The notes under the pieces were generated by a model, which saw nothing but the letters and a program-made list of their open reading frames with translations, was not told where the DNA came from and did no database searches. A program made the translations under genes and the position numbers. From contig CAJJBX010000005.1 in assembly GCA_905182555.1 (NCBI GenBank), positions 62,001 through 126,000 on the forward strand: a stretch of 64,000 nucleotides of DNA, given 5' to 3'. Shown here piece by piece: positions 1-16,776 of this stretch; the first letter of the stretch is position 1, and each line of letters begins with the position of its first letter. This DNA comes from an uncultured Ilumatobacter sp. (GTDB taxonomy: Bacteria; Actinomycetota; Acidimicrobiia; Acidimicrobiales; Ilumatobacteraceae).

Positions 1-474
1 TGGCCTGCAGGCGATCGACGACCATCTCGACGGTGCGGTAGAAGTCGGCGCCGATGCGGTCCATCTTGTTGACGAAGCACATACGCGGCACTTTGTACGT
101 GTTGGCCTGACGCCACACGGTTTCGGTCTGCGGCTCAACACCGGCGACCGAGTCAAAGACGGCGACGGCACCGTCGAGCACACGAAGCGAACGGTAAACT
201 TCAATGGTGAAGTCAACGTGGCCCGGGGTGTCAATGATGTTAATGCGGTCATCTCCCAAAAGGTGGTGGTCGCAGCTGAGGTGATCGTGATGCCACGCTC
301 TTGCTCCTGGGCCATGTGGTCCATGGTCGCAGCGCCGTCGTGGACTTCACCGATCTTGTAGCTCTTACCGGTGTAGTAGAGGATGCGCTCGGTCGTGGTC
401 GTCTTACCGGCATCAATGTGGGCCACGATCCCGATGTTTCGGGTGCGCTCCAGGGGAAATTCTCGCTTGGCCAT
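1..474 (-). CDS. fusA: Elongation factor G, N-terminal part (cut by window edge, one frameshift)
   Basis: GTPase that drives ribosome translocation. The ATG at 474 opens [13 protein letters not shown] and the P-loop AHIDAGKTT lies at about residues 18-26; the switch region [16 protein letters not shown] follows. Near position 255 one G is missing from a GGGG run: the frame breaks after TTFW and resumes as [10 protein letters not shown], followed by the NKMD guanine-binding motif. The rest of the gene lies beyond the window start. It belongs to the str group (rpsL, rpsG, fusA), but a CBS-domain gene and a terminator separate it from rpsG. The break is most likely a sequencing indel, because the gene is essential and both sides match EF-G closely. 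Confidence 0.93.
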   Translation of the reverse strand, partial: MAKREFPLERTRNIGIVAHIDAGKTTTTERILYYTGKSYKIGEVHDGAATMDHMAQEQERGITITSAATTTFWEMTALTSLTPRATLTSPLKFTVRFVCSTVPSPSLTRSPVLSRRPKPCGVRPTRTKCRVCASSTRWTASAPTSTAPSRWSSIACRP

Positions 475-740
475 CTTCTACTTCACTTCCATCTCAAAGG
501 GCGTTGTCACGCAGGCAACCGGCAGATTCCGGGGCTGCGCATTCGGGGGGTTTGCAATCTTGTGCATGCGTGCACAAGGCCTTGCAGTGTATCGGTCGAA
601 ATCGAACCGCAACCCGCGTCGGGTCGGTTGTTCTGCTCGCCATGCTCGAACCCGAGATGAAGGTCGTTTTTTGGGGCCGACGACGCTCAGCCGTGTCGGT
701 AGTGGAACAGTCGAATAGCCAGGCGCCGAACCCGCTGTGG

Positions 741-1178
741 CTAGACGCGACCTTCGATGTAGTCGTGCAGTTGATTGTTCTCGCTCTCAAGTTCGCCGAG
801 GCGGTACTTGACGACATCGCCGATGCTGATCACGCCTGCCATCGACCCATCGGCTTCGAGCACCGGAAGGTGACGAATACGGCGATCGGTCATTGCTTTC
901 ATCAACACGTCGATCGTGTCAGCCGGTTGGCACGTGATGACGTTGCTGGACATGGCCGACCCGACCGTCAGGTGCAACGTGCCGTCGCCATGGGTAGCAA
1001 TCGAGCGGACCACGTCTCGTTCGGACAGGATGCCGGCAATCGTCTTACCGTCGTCGCAGACCACCAGGGCACCAACGCCGTGATCACGAAGCGAGCCGAC
1101 CGCATCGGACAGCGTGGCTGTCGACGCAATCGTGGCGACTGCGTTGCCCTTGACCGACAATATGGATTGCACGTTCAT
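741..1178 (-). CDS. Two-CBS-domain protein
   Basis: A 145-residue soluble protein made of two CBS domains (about residues 8-62 and 75-130) with the typical GVGALVV, GILSERDVV, RHLPVLE and GVISIGDVVK segments. Stand-alone CBS pairs usually bind adenosyl nucleotides and sense energy state; no enzyme domain is attached. It starts with ATG at 1178 and sits between the rpsG terminator and fusA on the same strand. It could be read with fusA, but 266 bases separate them. The partner or target cannot be told from sequence. Confidence 0.85.
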   Translation of the reverse strand: MNVQSILSVKGNAVATIASTATLSDAVGSLRDHGVGALVVCDDGKTIAGILSERDVVRSIATHGDGTLHLTVGSAMSSNVITCQPADTIDVLMKAMTDRRIRHLPVLEADGSMAGVISIGDVVKYRLGELESENNQLHDYIEGRV

Positions 1179-1261
1179 CGAGTTCCCCTTGGCGTCGAAT
1201 ATTCCGTAGCGGAAAACCTAGTGCACTTGTGAACACGATGCCACAGCGCCGGAAAACGACA

Positions 1262-1294
1262 AAAGCCCCGAAGCCTCAAAAGGCTTCGGGGCTT
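1262..1294 (-). terminator. Rho-independent terminator after rpsG
   Basis: Perfect stem AAGCCCCGAAGCCT / AGGCTTCGGGGCTT with a short CAAA-type loop, 15 bases past the rpsG stop. It separates rpsL-rpsG from the downstream CBS gene and fusA. The symmetry means it could also act on plus-strand transcripts. Confidence 0.85.
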
Positions 1295-1308
1295 TGACGT
1301 AATTCGAA

Positions 1309-1785
1309 TTACCAGCGGTAGTGAGCGAACGCCTTGTTCGACTCAGCCATCTTCTGGATGTCATCGCGACGCTTCATCGCTGCACCGAGACCGGTGGATG
1401 CATCCATGATCTCGTTGGCGAGGCACTCGGACATCGTCTTTTCACGACGGGCTCGAGCAAAGTCGACGAGCCAACGGATGGCCAGCGTGGTCGAACGGCG
1501 AGGCCGCACTTCGACGGGCACCTGGTACGTAGCACCACCGACACGGCGGCTGCGCACCTCGAGTGGCGGCTTCAGGTTGTCGATTGCTCGCTTGACGCTG
1601 TCGATCGCCAGCTCTTCGCCTTCGAGGCGAGACTGGACAATGATCATTGCGTCGTAGACGATCTTTTCAGCGATCGTGCGTTTGCCGTGCAACATGACCT
1701 TGTTGATCAGCTGCGTGACGACGACGCTCTTATAGATGGGATCCGCGACAAGTTCGCGGCGGGGTGCGGGACCTTTACGAGGCAT
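1309..1785 (-). CDS. rpsG: 30S ribosomal protein S7
   Basis: A 158-residue full-length S7, starting [16 protein letters not shown] and ending AHYRW, as is usual for bacterial S7 of about 156 residues. S7 binds the 3' major domain of 16S rRNA, nucleates head assembly and touches the E-site tRNA. It lies 8 bases downstream of rpsL and is co-transcribed with it; a strong hairpin follows. The frame is intact, in contrast to the nearby rpoBC genes. Confidence 0.98.
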   Translation of the reverse strand: MPRKGPAPRRELVADPIYKSVVVTQLINKVMLHGKRTIAEKIVYDAMIIVQSRLEGEELAIDSVKRAIDNLKPPLEVRSRRVGGATYQVPVEVRPRRSTTLAIRWLVDFARARREKTMSECLANEIMDASTGLGAAMKRRDDIQKMAESNKAFAHYRW

Positions 1786-1793
1786 CGTTCAGC

Positions 1794-2165
1794 CTACTTT
1801 TCCTTCTTGGCGCCATAACGGCTGCGCGACTGCTTGCGGTTCTTGACGCCAACGGCATCAAGCGCGCCGCGGATGATCTTGTAGCGGACACCGGGAAGGT
1901 CGCGAACACGACCGCCGCGGACGAGCACGATCGAGTGCTCCTGCAGATTGTGGCCCTCACCTGGGATGTAGGCCGTGACCTCGATACCAGAGTTCAGACG
2001 CACACGTGCGACCTTACGAAGGGCCGAGTTCGGCTTCTTCGGGGTGGTCGTGTACACGCGGGTACAAACGCCGCGACGCTGCGGGGAGCCCTTGAGCGCC
2101 GGCGTCTTCGACTTGGTGACTTTGGAAGTTCGTCCTTGACGGACGAGCTGTTGGATTGTTGGCAC
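1794..2165 (-). CDS. rpsL: 30S ribosomal protein S12
   Basis: 123 residues beginning with GTG ([12 protein letters not shown]) and ending SRYGAKKEK. The start is chosen because the family begins MPTIQQLVR; the upstream in-frame extension has no S12 character. The decoding-centre segments [17 protein letters not shown] and [11 protein letters not shown] are present. The lysines where streptomycin-resistance changes occur (in PKKPNS and in [14 protein letters not shown]) look wild type. First gene of the rpsL-rpsG unit; it is divergent from the membrane protein at 2381, so 2166-2380 should hold its promoter and leader. Confidence 0.97.
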   Translation of the reverse strand: MPTIQQLVRQGRTSKVTKSKTPALKGSPQRRGVCTRVYTTTPKKPNSALRKVARVRLNSGIEVTAYIPGEGHNLQEHSIVLVRGGRVRDLPGVRYKIIRGALDAVGVKNRKQSRSRYGAKKEK

Positions 2166-2380
2166 GAATGAAACCTCGTTCGTCTGGACTGACCGTGCGC
2201 ACCGATGGATACGACGGCATGTGGTGGGTTGGCCGGAACCACGAACGTGGCCGACCGCCGTACACCGAATGCCTGAAGACATCCAATGAGAGGACCGTGC
2301 AATGCTAGGTGCGTTGGGTTGATCGCGCAACTCGGTGACGCCCCGTCCTTCGCGTTCAACCGGCCGCCTATCATCGCCGG

Positions 2381-4051
2381 ATGCCTGCGTCGGCGGTTGA
2401 TCCGAAATTCTTTCCTCAGCCCGCGGGCCAGACCCCCACGGCGGCGAGCAACGGTGGACGCAAACCGCGCTCACCGAAGTCCGCAGCTGCGGTCGCATCT
2501 GTCGTAGTACTCGGGCTGATGTGGGTGGTCCTGCTCTGGCGCTATCGCTTTTGGATTGCCACCAATGACCACGCTGTGTTCCAGCTTGCGATGGAACAGA
2601 TGCGCGACGGTGAGATCCCGCTCGTAGGTACCTATTCACGTTTGAACTTTAAGCATCCGGGCCCGTTCCGAGAGTGGGTGTTCTTGCTCCCCTACCTGGC
2701 AAGTGGTGGCCGCGCCGCCGCCCTCCCCGCGACGACGATCATCTTCCACACCCTGATGTTCGGGCTGTCGATCCGGGCAGGTTGGCAGTGGGCATCGACA
2801 CGCGGCGCCGTCACTGCAGCGGCCTCCGTGGGAATTATGTACATCGCGTTCGGTAAGCAACTGCACGTGCCGTGGAACCCGCTCCTCGCCGCGACGGCTC
2901 TCTTCGCCGGCGTCTGGGGGCTTTTCATGTTCATCCGCACAGGCCGGTGGGCCCAAGCCGTCTTATGTGCGAGCGCGGCAGCGCAAATGCACGTGTCTGC
3001 GGCGCCTCCTGCACTCGTGATCATCAGCGTCGTCATTGGCCTGACAGCTCTCGCGAGGACGGGCCAATGGAAGTGCGACAGCGGGGCAGGCGCTCCTCGC
3101 TGGGTTGGCCGAACCGCGATTGCGGCATTCGTTGTGATGTGGTCGGGCCCCTTAGCCGATGTGTTGAATGTTGGCCGGTCGAACATCTCGGCGCTCCGCG
3201 ACGCGAGCAGCGCGGGCGACGAACAGTTGGGATTGTCAAACGCCCTTGCGTTGTCTGGACGGATCGTGGACCCAGGCGAAATGTTGACAGGAACGTTTCT
3301 CCGGCCTGGCTCGGAGATGGTGACCGGAACCGGTGGTGCGGTTCCCCTTGCCGCGTGGGCACTGCTTGGCCTGGTCGCCGTTGGCCTGGCGTTCCGTGCG
3401 GGAACGCAACACGACCGAGCCACGATCGTGGTGCTCGTAGCGCTCTGCGGCACCGCGCTCGTCTTGATGAGCCGATTCGTCTCTCCCTTGTTCGGTTACC
3501 TGTTTGCATCGGTCAGCGCGATTGCTGTCATCGCAGTTGCCGTGACCGTCTCGATCATCGTTGCAGCAGTATTCGACGACGCGGCAGTGGTGCGTCTCCG
3601 TCGATTCGATACGAGCTCGATCGTCGCCGGCGGCGCAGCCGTCCTGTTGGTAGGGACAGCCCTCGGCGCAAGCGATCTCAACCAGATCGTTCCTGAACGA
3701 CGCGCGATTGGAATCAACGGCGCGGTCCATGCAGTCGTCGTTCCAGGCGAGACGTATGCCGTGCAGGCCGGCGGAAACGTCGGTGCGCTGGCCGAGTCGG
3801 AAGTCGCGTTGCAGATCGAGCTGAGCGGTGGCGATGCAACCTCAGACATCTCCTCACTCGATCTCCCAGAAGAAGACAACGAGGCCCCGTTGTTCGTGGT
3901 GGCAATGACTGGGGTGAGGCAATGCCTGATCGACTTCGGGGTGGGAAACCTCATCCTCGACAGCACGATTGAGGCAGTTCAACAAGACATCTCAATCTTG
4001 TTCTTGAAACCCAACCAACGGTGGCAGCTCGCTTTGTGCCCACCGTTCTAA
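2381..4051 (+). CDS. Polytopic membrane protein, unknown function (possible GT-C fold)
   Basis: 556 residues. After a basic proline/alanine-rich N-terminus there is a first membrane segment (about residues 36-52), then a hydrophilic loop with [14 protein letters not shown] and [10 protein letters not shown], then about nine more hydrophobic segments to about residue 430 and an extracytoplasmic-looking acidic C-terminus. An acidic first loop after TM1 resembles GT-C membrane glycosyltransferases, but I do not recognise the family and the DD/DE signature is not clear. It is transcribed away from rpsL. The gene ends 20 bases before an array of GGGTTCA repeats. Function left open. Confidence 0.75.
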   Translation: MPASAVDPKFFPQPAGQTPTAASNGGRKPRSPKSAAAVASVVVLGLMWVVLLWRYRFWIATNDHAVFQLAMEQMRDGEIPLVGTYSRLNFKHPGPFREWVFLLPYLASGGRAAALPATTIIFHTLMFGLSIRAGWQWASTRGAVTAAASVGIMYIAFGKQLHVPWNPLLAATALFAGVWGLFMFIRTGRWAQAVLCASAAAQMHVSAAPPALVIISVVIGLTALARTGQWKCDSGAGAPRWVGRTAIAAFVVMWSGPLADVLNVGRSNISALRDASSAGDEQLGLSNALALSGRIVDPGEMLTGTFLRPGSEMVTGTGGAVPLAAWALLGLVAVGLAFRAGTQHDRATIVVLVALCGTALVLMSRFVSPLFGYLFASVSAIAVIAVAVTVSIIVAAVFDDAAVVRLRRFDTSSIVAGGAAVLLVGTALGASDLNQIVPERRAIGINGAVHAVVVPGETYAVQAGGNVGALAESEVALQIELSGGDATSDISSLDLPEEDNEAPLFVVAMTGVRQCLIDFGVGNLILDSTIEAVQQDISILFLKPNQRWQLALCPPF

Positions 4052-4070
4052 CAGGGCTCACGCGCTCGCG

Positions 4071-4150
4071 GGTCAGGGTTCAGGGTTCAGGGTTCAGGGT
4101 TCAGGGTTCAGGGTTCAGGGTTCAGGGTTCAGAGTTCAGGGTTCAGAGTT
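4071..4150. repeat. Heptanucleotide tandem array (GGGTTCA)n
   Basis: About ten near-perfect copies of GGGTTCA, the last ones with a G-to-A change (AGAGTTCA). The array fills the gap between two convergent genes and runs over the stop codon of the minus-strand acyl-CoA synthetase (4143-4145). Confidence 0.95.
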
Positions 4151-5708
4151 TGGTGCGCTGGATCTTGCCGGTGGCCGTTCTGGGCAATTCGGTACAGAAA
4201 GTCACATCACGTGGGACCTTGTGACGAGCCAGCTGATCGGCGACGAGCGCACGGGCCTCAGGCTTGGTGATCTTCACCCCAGCTGCCCTGACCACGAATG
4301 CCGCCAGCCGCTGCCCGAAGTCGTCGTCAGACACGCCGACCACTGCCACATCGGCAATTCGATCGTCCGCGAGGAGAACGTCCTCGACCTCTTGGGGGAA
4401 CACGTTCTCACCGCCGCTGACAATCATCTCGTCAGCGCGTCCGGTGACGAACAGCAACCCTGTCTCGTCGACGCGACCGACGTCACCGGTCGACATCAGG
4501 CCATCAACGACCTCTTTGCCTCCGCCACCCGTGTACCCGTCGAATTGCGCGCCACTACCAACGAAGATTCGGCCGACGCTCCCAGCCGATAGCAGGGCTC
4601 CGTCGTCGTCAAGAATGCCGATCTCGGAGCCGCCGAGGGCGCGACCGGCGGTATCTGGGTGGGCCCGCAGGTCGGCGGGCGTCGCAAGGGTCGCCTGGCC
4701 GACCTCGGTCGAGCCATACAGGTTGTACAGGTTGGGGCCGCCGCGACGGAGCCAGTCGAGGACGGTCGGAACCGGCAGCGCCGAACCGCTCGACGCGACG
4801 ATCCGCAACGTTGACAGGTCCGCCTCATCGAATTCGTCGGCGTCAAGCAGACGCTGCAGCAGCAACGGAACGACGGCCAGCACGCTGACAGAATGTTTGG
4901 GGATTTGCTCAAGCACAGCTGAGGCACCGAACGTCGCCGACACGACGACCGTGCAACCGAGCGAAACCGCGATGCCGAGTTGGGCGAAGCCCCATGCGTG
5001 AAACAGCGGCGACGCAATGCAAACGACGTCGTCGGCGCGATAGGGGATGCGCTGAAGAACCGACGTTGCAGCAGACGGGTCAATGCGTCCAGATCGGCGT
5101 GCCCCCTTCGGCGTGCCAGTTGTACCGGAAGTGAGCAGTACCGGGTTGATCGGGAGCGAACCACGCAGCGGCAACCGCCACAACCGCCGCTCGCGCACAT
5201 CGGCAAGTGGGGTGCTGTGTGCGGGGGCCGCGTCTCCAATCACGATGACGCGGACAATTCCTGTTGGGTCCAGCAGGCTGGCGTACTCGGCGTCGATTGC
5301 AACTGCCGCGATCGACTCTCTCAAGACCACTTCGTTCAATTGCGGCGCAGCGAAGCCGGTGTTCAGGTAGACGACTTCGATGCCGCCCTTTGCAGCGGCA
5401 ACAGTGAGCTCGACGAACTCCCGACGGTTTCGACACATCACCCCCAGGCGAGCGCCGCGACCCACACCCATGGCGTGGAGACCCTCGGCAAGGCGCGTCG
5501 ACTGTGCATCGAGATCGCGCCAACTGATCGAGCCGCTGTCGTCAATGATTGCCTGGCCACCGGGGTTGGCAAGCGCCGATGCCGCCACCGGAGCCGCGAG
5601 CGTTGGCCCCCATCGAACCGCAGCACTCGCGAGCGCTGCAGCGCGGACAGGGCTGAACAGCCCGGAGCGGGAGGCCAGATCAGTCAAGCCTCCCATGCCG
5701 TCCGCCAT
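4143..5708 (-). CDS. AMP-dependent acyl-CoA synthetase/ligase
   Basis: About 521 residues from the ATG at 5708 (MADGMGGLTDL). It activates a carboxylic acid as acyl-adenylate and transfers it to CoA. Visible motifs: P-loop LLTSGTTGTPKGA, LYNLYGSTEVG, STGDVGRVDETG, GRADEMIVSGGENVFPQEVE and the C-terminal catalytic-lysine motif PRTATGKIQRTKL. The frame is open for a further 26 codons upstream, but that stretch is encoded by an 11-bp tandem repeat and gives a cysteine/leucine-rich sequence, so the later start is preferred (a GTG at 5717 is also possible). Substrate unknown; the N-terminal hydrophobic helix may associate with membrane lipid. It lies between rpoC and a convergent membrane protein gene. 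Confidence 0.88.
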   Translation of the reverse strand: MADGMGGLTDLASRSGLFSPVRAAALASAAVRWGPTLAAPVAASALANPGGQAIIDDSGSISWRDLDAQSTRLAEGLHAMGVGRGARLGVMCRNRREFVELTVAAAKGGIEVVYLNTGFAAPQLNEVVLRESIAAVAIDAEYASLLDPTGIVRVIVIGDAAPAHSTPLADVRERRLWRLPLRGSLPINPVLLTSGTTGTPKGARRSGRIDPSAATSVLQRIPYRADDVVCIASPLFHAWGFAQLGIAVSLGCTVVVSATFGASAVLEQIPKHSVSVLAVVPLLLQRLLDADEFDEADLSTLRIVASSGSALPVPTVLDWLRRGGPNLYNLYGSTEVGQATLATPADLRAHPDTAGRALGGSEIGILDDDGALLSAGSVGRIFVGSGAQFDGYTGGGGKEVVDGLMSTGDVGRVDETGLLFVTGRADEMIVSGGENVFPQEVEDVLLADDRIADVAVVGVSDDDFGQRLAAFVVRAAGVKITKPEARALVADQLARHKVPRDVTFCTELPRTATGKIQRTKL

Positions 5709-5733
5709 CTCGTGCACCGTACTGGCGTCTCGG

Positions 5734-5788
5734 CCCCAGCAAGACCCCAGCAAGACCCCAGCAAGAAGGCAGCAAGAAGGCAGCAAGA
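5734..5788. repeat. 11-bp tandem repeat, five copies
   Basis: Three copies of CCCCAGCAAGA followed by two of AGGCAGCAAGA, directly upstream of the acyl-CoA synthetase start and in the gap to the rpoC terminator. Confidence 0.9.
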
Positions 5789-5859
5789 AGCCGATTTTGC
5801 GATCAACGACTCACCCGCTGGCTTCGCAGCCCTTCACCGACCCGAGCCCGGAACGCGCA

Positions 5860-5898
5860 ACGGCCCGGGCGGTCCCGCAAGGAGACGACCCGGGCCGT
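5860..5898 (-). terminator. Hairpin downstream of rpoC
   Basis: Stem ACGGCCCGGG / CCCGGGCCGT with a 19-base loop, 20 bases past the rpoC stop. No clear T-tract follows, but position and strength fit the end of the rpoBC transcript. Confidence 0.7.
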
Positions 5899-5917
5899 AG
5901 TGCAATTCAGTTGGCAA

Positions 5918-9846
<3,929 letters not shown>

Positions 9847-9925
9847 GTGGTTTCCCTTTTGTACGGGCTAATGGGTGTGCGGACATCGGATCGTCCAGCG
9901 ATCAGCGGCACTCTGCCTGCACGCC

Positions 9926-13526
<3,601 letters not shown>

Positions 13527-13923
13527 GATCACTCTCCAAAGAGTTGAGGGTTGTTGCCAGGCAGCTGGGCGCGCTGAACCACACTTGGTGAAAAGTGGGT
13601 GGACAGGAGACGCACGGCAGTCGTCCAGGCTATCCACGTGGGGCGAGTAACATCAACCGCAGACAGCCTAAATTCGCGGTGCGGGCGTACTTTTTCTGGA
13701 TCGACGATGTTGAAAGTGTCACCGACGAATTGCGGGTCAACGTAAGGAACATCCGCCGAAATGTCAAGCATCTCCGCGGTATCGCCATAAAATCGCTACG
13801 TGAGCAGGTGTTTGGCTGAGGACGCCGGTTCGCGATTTACCCGCAGTGACACTCCGCAATTCGCCTGTTGGGCACTCGCTGCCGCTCGCGAGTCATGAGC
13901 TGGGTCGCCGACCCAAAACGCGA
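13527..13923. other. Gap upstream of rpoB
   Basis: About 400 bases between the rpoB start and the terminator after rplL. No convincing gene: the short minus-strand frame at 13529-13771 lacks any recognisable feature or ribosome-binding site. The stretch presumably holds the rpoBC promoter and leader, since the hairpin at 13924-13964 would end most rplJL transcripts. I could not pick a promoter with confidence. Confidence 0.5.
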
Positions 13924-13964
13924 CAGAGCCCAGATGCACACCGCAAGGTGGCATCTGGGCTCTG
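13924..13964 (-). terminator. Strong terminator hairpin after rplL
   Basis: Near-perfect 18-bp hairpin: outer arms CAGAGCCCAGATGC / GCATCTGGGCTCTG, inner CACC / GGTG, closed by a GCAA tetraloop. It is 50 bases past the rplL stop and is followed on the minus strand by TCGCGTTTTGG. Confidence 0.9.
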
Positions 13965-14013
13965 ATAGTTCTCGAAAGAACTCAGATCAGCAGCGCACTG
14001 CGCCGCTGGTCAA

Positions 14014-14385
14014 TCACTTGACTTCGACGTCAGCGCCAACTTCTTCGAGCTTGGCCTTGGCGGCGTCAGCGTCAGCCTTGCTGACCTTCTCCAGGAGGGT
14101 CTTCGGGACGCCATCGACCATGTCCTTGGCGTCCTTGAGGCCGACGCCGAGAAGGTCCTTGACGACCTTGACGACCTGGATCTTCTGGCCGCCTGCGCCA
14201 TTGAGAATGACGTCAAATTCGTCCTTCTCTTCGGCTGCTTCGCCGCCACCGGCGGGTGCTGCTGCAGCCACTGCCACGGGGGCAGCAGCGGTGACGTCAA
14301 ACTTCTCTTCGAAGGCGTCGAGGAGCTCTTTGAGCTCGATGACGGTCTTGGCGCCGATGGCGTCGAGGATTTCTTCGTTAGTCAT
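14014..14385 (-). CDS. rplL: 50S ribosomal protein L7/L12
   Basis: 123 residues of the stalk protein that recruits translation GTPases. N-terminal dimerisation domain [18 protein letters not shown], alanine/glycine hinge (about residues 36-50) and the C-terminal GTPase-contact domain [18 protein letters not shown] to [17 protein letters not shown] are all present. It is 62 bases downstream of rplJ in the usual rplJL order and is followed by a strong terminator. Confidence 0.98.
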   Translation of the reverse strand: MTNEEILDAIGAKTVIELKELLDAFEEKFDVTAAAPVAVAAAAPAGGGEAAEEKDEFDVILNGAGGQKIQVVKVVKDLLGVGLKDAKDMVDGVPKTLLEKVSKADADAAKAKLEEVGADVEVK

Positions 14386-14447
14386 GGTGTTCTCTCTTTT
14401 CGTTCAGTTTCAGTGCGGGGCCATTCGACCCCAGAAATATGGGGTGT

Positions 14448-14987
14448 TCAGGCTTCAGCTTCCTGCTTCTCAATGAGAGCAGAGAGTCCGAACGCGAACT
14501 TGTTCGGCAGTGCGTTGAGCAGCCGAGCGGTCTTGACCAGCGGTGCTTGGAGTGCGCCAGCGAGATTCGCCAACAACTCTTCGCGCGACGGCAGGCTTGC
14601 CAGTGCTTTGACATCATCGGCAGACATCGGCGCGTCGCCGAGCATGCCGCCCTTGATGACCAGCAGTGGGTTTGCCTTGGCCGCGTCAACCAGCGCCTTT
14701 GCTGCGCCAACCGAATCCTCGGTGGCGAAGGTGAGCGCTGTTGGACCGGTCAACTGATCGTTGAGGCCGTCGAGTCCGGCGTTGGCGGCGGCGAGCTTAA
14801 CCAGGGTGTTTTTATACACCTTGTGCTCTGCGCCGACAGCGCGCAGCGGGGTACGAAGGTCTGCCATTTGGCTGACCGACATGCCGCGGTACTCGGTGAC
14901 GAACACTGCGCGGGCTTCTTTGAGCTTTGCAGTGATTTCCTCGACCTTTGCGACCTTGTCGGGTCGCGGTGCGTTTGCTTCTGTCAT
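14448..14987 (-). CDS. rplJ: 50S ribosomal protein L10
   Basis: 179 residues. The start at ATG 14987 (MTEANAPRPDKVAKVEEI) is chosen because GAGGAGG lies nine bases upstream; the longer open frame to 15074 has no L10 character. L10 anchors L7/L12 dimers on 23S rRNA through its C-terminal helix, here LLNALPNKFAFGLSALIEKQ, and typically represses its own operon by binding the mRNA leader. TEYRGMSVSQMADLR and YKNTLVKLA are typical L10 segments. Confidence 0.97.
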   Translation of the reverse strand: MTEANAPRPDKVAKVEEITAKLKEARAVFVTEYRGMSVSQMADLRTPLRAVGAEHKVYKNTLVKLAAANAGLDGLNDQLTGPTALTFATEDSVGAAKALVDAAKANPLLVIKGGMLGDAPMSADDVKALASLPSREELLANLAGALQAPLVKTARLLNALPNKFAFGLSALIEKQEAEA

Positions 14988-15278
14988 ATGTGTTTTCCTC
15001 CTCTCGCTCAACTCGGGGTGCTCGCGATGTTCAGCGAACACCTCCAAGGAGCGACCAGCGAGACGATGTCTCAAGCCATTTCTTGGGGATATGCACCTCG
15101 GTTGGCGGAGCGAACTCCATTACCTGACTGCCATTGCTGACAACCAGACCAACGGTCTCTGGCGAGCGACCTGTTTTACAATGAGTGAGCCTACGACTCG
15201 CGCTCAGCCCTTCCACGCGTGCTCGTCGAGTTGGTCGATGAAATACGTAGCCGCATGGACGGCCTGCACTCGAAAACG
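14988..15278 (-). promoter_or_regulatory. Leader region of rplJL (candidate L10 autoregulation site)
   Basis: A 290-base gap between the rplA terminator and rplJ on a co-directional set of ribosomal genes. This is where the L10 leader is found in many bacteria. I did not fold it; the assignment rests on position only. Confidence 0.35.
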
Positions 15279-15310
15279 ACGAATGCCCGCACAAAAATGC
15301 GGGCATTCGT
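15279..15310 (-). terminator. Hairpin between rplA and rplJ
   Basis: 13-bp perfect stem ACGAATGCCCGCA / TGCGGGCATTCGT with a CAAAAA loop, about 50 bases past the rplA stop. It could be a terminator or an attenuator that lowers read-through into rplJL. Confidence 0.8.
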
Positions 15311-15359
15311 TCAGTTTACGTACGGTGCGCGAGGCGCCTGTCTGACTGCAAGGACTGAA

Positions 15360-16067
15360 TCAGCCTTCGCCAGGTAGAACAGGCTTGAGGCGCTGGATGT
15401 CGATCTTGACGCCGGGTCCCATCGTCGACGAGACGGTGACCTTCTGGATGTAGCGACCCTTGGCCGAAGCAGGCTTTGCCCGCTGGATCTCGTCGATCAC
15501 GGCGAAGATGTTCTCGGCGAGTGCTTCGGGGGTGAAGCTGGCCTTGCCGACGGTGAGCTGCACGTTGCCGTAGCGGTCGGTTCGGTACTCAACCTTGCCG
15601 CCCTTGAACTCAGTGACGGCCTTGGCGACGTCGGGGGTGACGGTACCTGTCTTCGGGTTTGGCATCAGGCCGCGGGGACCGAGCGTGCGGCCGAGACGGC
15701 CCACGAGCGGCATCATGTCCGGTGCTGCGATGACGAGATCGAAGTCCATCATGCCGCCCTCGATCTGTTCGAACAGGTCGTCAGCTCCCACAATGTCAGC
15801 GCCGGCTTCGCGAGCAGCGTCAGCTGCTTCGCCTGACGCAAACACGGCCACTCGGACGTCCTTGCCGGTTCCCTGCGGAAGAGCAACGGTGCCGCGCACC
15901 ATTTGCTCGGCCTTGCGAGGGTCGATGCCGAGACGGAACGAAACGTCGACGGACTCGTCGAACTTCGCCGTTGCCGTCTCTTTCGCCAAACGCACTGCGT
16001 CGGTCGGGGTGTACATCGTTTCACGATCGAACTTCTTCGACGCGTCGATAAATTTCTTGCCGGACAT
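15360..16067 (-). CDS. rplA: 50S ribosomal protein L1
   Basis: 235 residues, full length. L1 forms the mobile stalk at the ribosomal E site and represses its own mRNA in many bacteria. The signature [21 protein letters not shown] is complete, as is the N-terminal [23 protein letters not shown] at 16067 follows GAGGGAGA. Downstream of rplK, with a 212-base gap that contains a short palindromic repeat unit also found at 50.1 kb. Confidence 0.98.
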   Translation of the reverse strand: MSGKKFIDASKKFDRETMYTPTDAVRLAKETATAKFDESVDVSFRLGIDPRKAEQMVRGTVALPQGTGKDVRVAVFASGEAADAAREAGADIVGADDLFEQIEGGMMDFDLVIAAPDMMPLVGRLGRTLGPRGLMPNPKTGTVTPDVAKAVTEFKGGKVEYRTDRYGNVQLTVGKASFTPEALAENIFAVIDEIQRAKPASAKGRYIQKVTVSSTMGPGVKIDIQRLKPVLPGEG

Positions 16068-16138
16068 ATTTGTCTCCCTCAGTAGTAAGTCCGCCGGTCG
16101 AGGTGAGCCGGTCGAGACTGTGTGGTGATTCCGTACAG

Positions 16139-16174
16139 AGTTGCGAAAGGGGCCTGACCCCGTCCGTAGTTATT
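16139..16174 (+). repeat. Palindromic repeat unit, copy 1
   Basis: The 23 bases beginning AGTTGCGAAAGGGG and ending CCTGACCCC are identical to positions 50116-50138, and the following bases (CGTA..TATT) also match in part. The core GGGG-CCTGA-CCCC can form a small hairpin. It lies in the rplK-rplA gap. Confidence 0.9.
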
Positions 16175-16279
16175 GGGTTTGATGTGCCTGCATGCCCATG
16201 AGGGCATTCCGGTGTCAGCCGGAGGAAAGGATCATGCTCGACGGAGTCGAGCGAGGCGACGTCAGTCGCCCCGGCAGCG

Positions 16280-16705
16280 TCAGCTGACGGTGATCCCCAT
16301 GGAACGAGCCGTGCCGCGAACCTGGAGCTTTGCGGCCTCCATGTCGTGAGCATTGAGGTCAGGCATCTTGATCGTGGCGATCTCTTCGACGTGAGCCTCA
16401 GTGATGTTGCCGGCGATTTCGGAGCCCGGGTTGTTCGCTGCCTTGTCGAGGCCGGCCTTCTGGCGGATCAGCGTCGAGGTCGGCGGGGTCTTGAGGACGA
16501 AGGTGAACGTACGGTCGTCATAAATCGTGATCTCGGTCGGCACAACTGTGCCGGCCTGAGCCTCGGTCTGGGCGTTGTACGCCTTCACGAAGTCCATGAT
16601 CGCAATGCCGTGCGGTCCGAGCGCGGTACCGACGGGCGGGGCGGGGCTCGCCTTGCCAGCTTCGATCTGGATCTTGACAACGGTGAGGACTTTTTTCTTG
16701 GCCAT
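16280..16705 (-). CDS. rplK: 50S ribosomal protein L11
   Basis: 141 residues, the standard length. L11 binds the GTPase-associated centre of 23S rRNA and is needed for stringent-response sensing by Rel. The proline-rich N-terminal switch GKASPAPPVGTALGPHGI and the rRNA-binding C-terminal domain (AGLDKAANNPGSEIAGNIT to ARSMGITVS) are present. It lies 71 bases downstream of nusG in the usual secE-nusG-rplK-rplA order. Confidence 0.98.
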   Translation of the reverse strand: MAKKKVLTVVKIQIEAGKASPAPPVGTALGPHGIAIMDFVKAYNAQTEAQAGTVVPTEITIYDDRTFTFVLKTPPTSTLIRQKAGLDKAANNPGSEIAGNITEAHVEEIATIKMPDLNAHDMEAAKLQVRGTARSMGITVS

Positions 16706-16776
16706 GTGATTTCTTCTCTCGGGGTTTCTATTCAGTGTCAGTCAGCGAACGACGCTGATCAGAGTTTGGTGACGAG

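Noticed and set aside
4071-4150. GGGTTCA array as a real chromosome telomere
   Set aside because: It is internal, between two genes, and very short; sequence continues normally on both sides.
13529-13771. Small minus-strand frame upstream of rpoB as a gene
   Set aside because: No ribosome-binding site, no recognisable domain, and it runs through the rpoB leader into its start.
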